From Argyresthia goedartella (lineage: Eukaryota; Arthropoda; Insecta; Lepidoptera; Argyresthiidae): a stretch of DNA of 64,000 nucleotides. Position 1 is the stretch's first letter. Each line of letters begins with the position of its first letter. Under the pieces are notes generated by a model. That model had not been told where the DNA came from. It did not search any database and saw nothing but the letters and a program-made list of their open reading frames with translations. Below, piece by piece: positions 61,863 through 64,000 of the stretch. The translations under genes were made by a program, and so were the position numbers. The stretch spans positions 19,275,231-19,339,230 of the forward strand of contig OX463815.1 in the NCBI GenBank assembly GCA_949825045.1, written 5' to 3'.

Positions 61863-62740
61863 GGCGTGAGACGTTAAACTCGGGATCTGCCAGTTTCAGG
61901 TTGTTGACGTGTAGCCAGTCAGCCTTATCAAATGTAGAGTTCGGTAAGTTAGAGATGAGTTTTTTCATGATGAGAGCTTCCAGTGTGAATCTCGTAGTCG
62001 GAGTGGATTGACTTGCAGTTGAGTAGTAGACGTCCTTTGCAGTCATCGGTTATACTCCCAACTCCTGAGACAGTTGCTTGTAGTCGTTTCCTCTCTAATT
62101 TCAGTATTTGTGCAGCCCTCTCAGAAATCAAATTTACTTGCGAGCCCTGATCTAAAAAGGCACGAAGAATTACGTAGTTGCCGTTCGATGACATAACTCG
62201 CTGCTGAACGGTAGTTAATAAGATATCCATGTCCTTAGTCGATGAAAGATGATTCGTGTTTAGTTTTCCAGCAGAAGATGGGTAAGAGATTTTATCCGAC
62301 TCATTTCTAGTTGTTTTTCTTTTATTTTGTAATAAAGTATGATGCTTCATATTACATTCCTTGCAAGTTTTTGTAGAATTGCAGTTCGCATTTCCGTGGC
62401 TATAGAGACAGTTCCTGCACACTTGCAATTTCGCCACAGGGCTATTTTGCTGTTCCGCTTCGATGTCGATGAACTTGGGGCATTTTATCAACACGTGATC
62501 ACCGGTGCAATGAGGGCGCGAACCAAAGGAAGTAGTGTGGAATGATTTTGTATAACTTTTCTTTGGCTCAAAATAATTCCGTTTTCCGCCAAATGGATAG
62601 TTATTCGGCTTCATTGTAGTCTGTTTTTGAGTAGTGCGTGCTTCCTTTTTCGTAGTCTTCATAGCTTCATAAGCCATGAATTTACTTTCTAGGAAGCTAA
62701 GGAAGTCTGATAAATTTGGAAACTCTATGTGGTCTTGCAA
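61863..62740 (-). pseudogene. BEL-A gag end and protease
   Basis: LSDFLSFLESKFMAYEAMKT starts at 62740. Zinc knuckles follow (CTGDHVLIKCPKF, CRNCLYSHGNANCNS, CKECNMKHHTLL), then the protease with AFLDQGSQVNLISERAAQIL, where the usual active-site DSG reads DQG, and after a frameshift DPEFNVSR near 61870. The sequence then stops abruptly at the edge of BEL-B. DQG in place of DSG is known from many BEL/Pao proteases, so it is not necessarily a defect. Confidence 0.82.
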
Positions 62741-63585
62741 ATCCTATTGTATGCGGTGAACGTCGTAGAGTCCAGTTTCTGGGACATTAAATGTACAATG
62801 CACGGGTCCCATTTAGTAATGTCGACTTCCATGTTAGTTAGTCCATTTAGACATTCAGTGATAATGTCATGCATCTTTTTGATGTAATTGCTGTCGGGGG
62901 TTTGTATGACTGGCAGGTTCAGCATCGAGTTGACGAATGATGTAAATTGTAGACGACGATTGCCATACCTATGAACAAGTATCTCCCAGCATGACAAGTA
63001 GTTTTCAGCGCTGGTGTTCAAATGATGTACTAAACGTTCCGCTTCGCCCCTCAGTCTCGACTTTAAATGTTGCATCTTCTGAGCATTGTTTAGCACAGGG
63101 TTATTATTATGGATGGTTTTCAAAAAGAGCTCTTTGAAAGATATCCACTGGGAGTAACTTCCAGAGAACTCGGGTACTTGTATCTTTAGAGTTGATGTTT
63201 CGTAGTGCGCACTAGATCTCATCTTTGTGTTCAATGAATGCCGTAATGCATCGTATTTATCTTCAATGGCGACAAATGTATTATAGTATTTTAGATTGGA
63301 GCCTCTGAGTTTAGCTTCCAATTCCCAGTGCTGTTTATCGACGACGTCCCATCTTGATTTGAGAATGGAGAGATGATCTTCAAGCTCCCACCGTTGCGAG
63401 ATGTTTTGTATGTCGATCTTAGACATGGCGCGATCAAGAGCCATGAAGTTGCACTCTTGTTTCTCCAGTAGTGTACTCATAGCGTCGTCGTCATTATGTT
63501 CACCGAAAATTCCCGTTAAGTCGAAGACCACGTTTCTTCTGTCACGAATTTGTCGTGCCATGTTCTTCAGGGTAGTTTCGTACAT
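62725..63585 (-). pseudogene. BEL-A gag core (DUF1759-type)
   Basis: 287 open codons. TSTLKIQVPEFSGSYSQWIS, FKELFLKTIHNNNPVLNNAQ, KMQHLKSRLRGEAERLVHHL, SCWEILVHRYGNRRLQFTSF and DITKWDPCIVHLMSQKLDST are the conserved gag core. It runs into the following frame (62740) by a small overlap, so a frameshift separates it from the zinc knuckles. Upstream of 63585 the frame continues a little (NEDVFSRIKY), then shifts. Confidence 0.82.
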
Positions 63586-63599
63586 ATATTTGATTCTAG

Positions 63600-64000
63600 A
63601 AAAGACATCTTCGTTGAAGCACGGGATGACGTTGGAACGGGACGACGTTGATCTTCAAAATCCGTCCATTGGGACACAAGGGACTCGAGGCGTTTAACCA
63701 AGTATTCTTCATTTTTATTCTTTATTACTATAAATTGTGCGCAAATTACTATTTGCGCACAACGTTTTGATGCTGTTAAAACATTGCTGCTGTAAGTTGA
63801 GCATGGCGAGAATTTCAGTGCTTTGAAGTTGCTGTAGTCTTAATAGCTCAGTGTTGTCTATCACGTAGTTGACGGTGTTAGAACTCGAGCTGAGGTCGCA
63901 AGTTCCCAGCGTGAAGGCTGCAGAGTTTCTGTAGTCTTCCCATTTGCCATATAACGAATATGGAACCGAAGTAGTGCATTTGTGGCTCCAGTCTTCGATG
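63600..64000 (-). pseudogene. BEL-A gag N-terminus, and partial unassigned ORF reaching the window edge
   Basis: Two pieces in different frames. About 63650-63735 gives KNEEYLVKRLESLVSQWTDF, which resembles the N-terminal part of BEL/Pao gag. A frame of 94 codons, open at the window edge (63999) and stopping at 63715-63717, reads IEDWSHKCTTSVPYSLYGKW, then NTELLRLQQLQSTEILAMLN and QQQCFNSIKTLC. I do not recognise its first two thirds. The last part may be gag thrown out of frame by the palindrome at 63735-63762. It could also be the tail of another gene. Confidence 0.4.
63735..63762. repeat. Perfect 12-bp-arm palindrome in BEL-A gag
   Basis: TTGTGCGCAAAT (63735-63746) and ATTTGCGCACAA (63751-63762) are exact complements around a 4-base loop. 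It lies exactly where the gag reading frame changes, so a small inverted duplication may have caused the shift. Confidence 0.7.

Overview
The window looks like a piece of a moth or butterfly (Lepidoptera) nuclear genome. It is AT-rich, has spliced genes, and is crowded with eukaryotic transposable elements: pogo/Tigger, Tc1/mariner, piggyBac, hAT, several non-LTR retrotransposons, BEL/Pao LTR retrotransposons, a tRNA-derived SINE and hairpin MITEs. Several short repeats (an ACCGACTTCAAAAAGGAGG repeat, a GGGTTCCGTA-ended repeat, a TACAGTCAGCATC-ended MITE) are, from memory, typical of lepidopteran genomes. The order-level call is inference.

Region 1 (about 1.1-28.0 kb) is one host gene on the minus strand, a zinc metallocarboxypeptidase of the M14 N/E subfamily (carboxypeptidase D/M-like). 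I trace eight exons, from a signal-peptide exon at 28019 down to a proposed terminal exon ending at 1117. All splice phases agree and predict 472 residues. Its introns are full of mobile DNA. Intron 7 (about 14.6 kb) holds an almost intact pogo-type transposon whose transposase ends in a PHD finger (2314-6296), Tc1 and LINE relics, an intact DD37D mariner-like element (10323-11630), and two tandem arrays. Intron 6 holds a SINE abutting an exon, a hairpin MITE and a decayed copy of part of exon 6. Intron 5 holds a 190-bp hairpin. Intron 4 holds two non-LTR elements, one inside the other.

Region 2 (28.0-38.9 kb) has no host gene that I can recognise. It contains lepidopteran-type repeats, a second DD37D copy in opposite orientation with a 1-nt frameshift (31671-32977), a small MITE family, a mariner deletion derivative (35233-36392) and a hAT relic (36505-37660).

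Region 3 (38.9-64 kb) is a nested stack of transposons. A jockey-like LINE (38.93-44.87 kb) was interrupted at 42119 by another non-LTR element with an unusual CCHC/RPD carboxyl end; the 7-bp target duplication is intact and the host frame resumes across it. An old BEL/Pao element on the minus strand (BEL-A, about 44.9-63.7 kb) is cut by a LINE fragment (46733-47453), a piggyBac (48069-52125, itself cut by a LINE) and a second, nearly complete BEL/Pao element (BEL-B, about 52.33-61.86 kb). Each LTR of BEL-B carries its own insertion: an RNase H-bearing LINE in one and a SINE in the other. The order of insertion can be read directly from the sequence.
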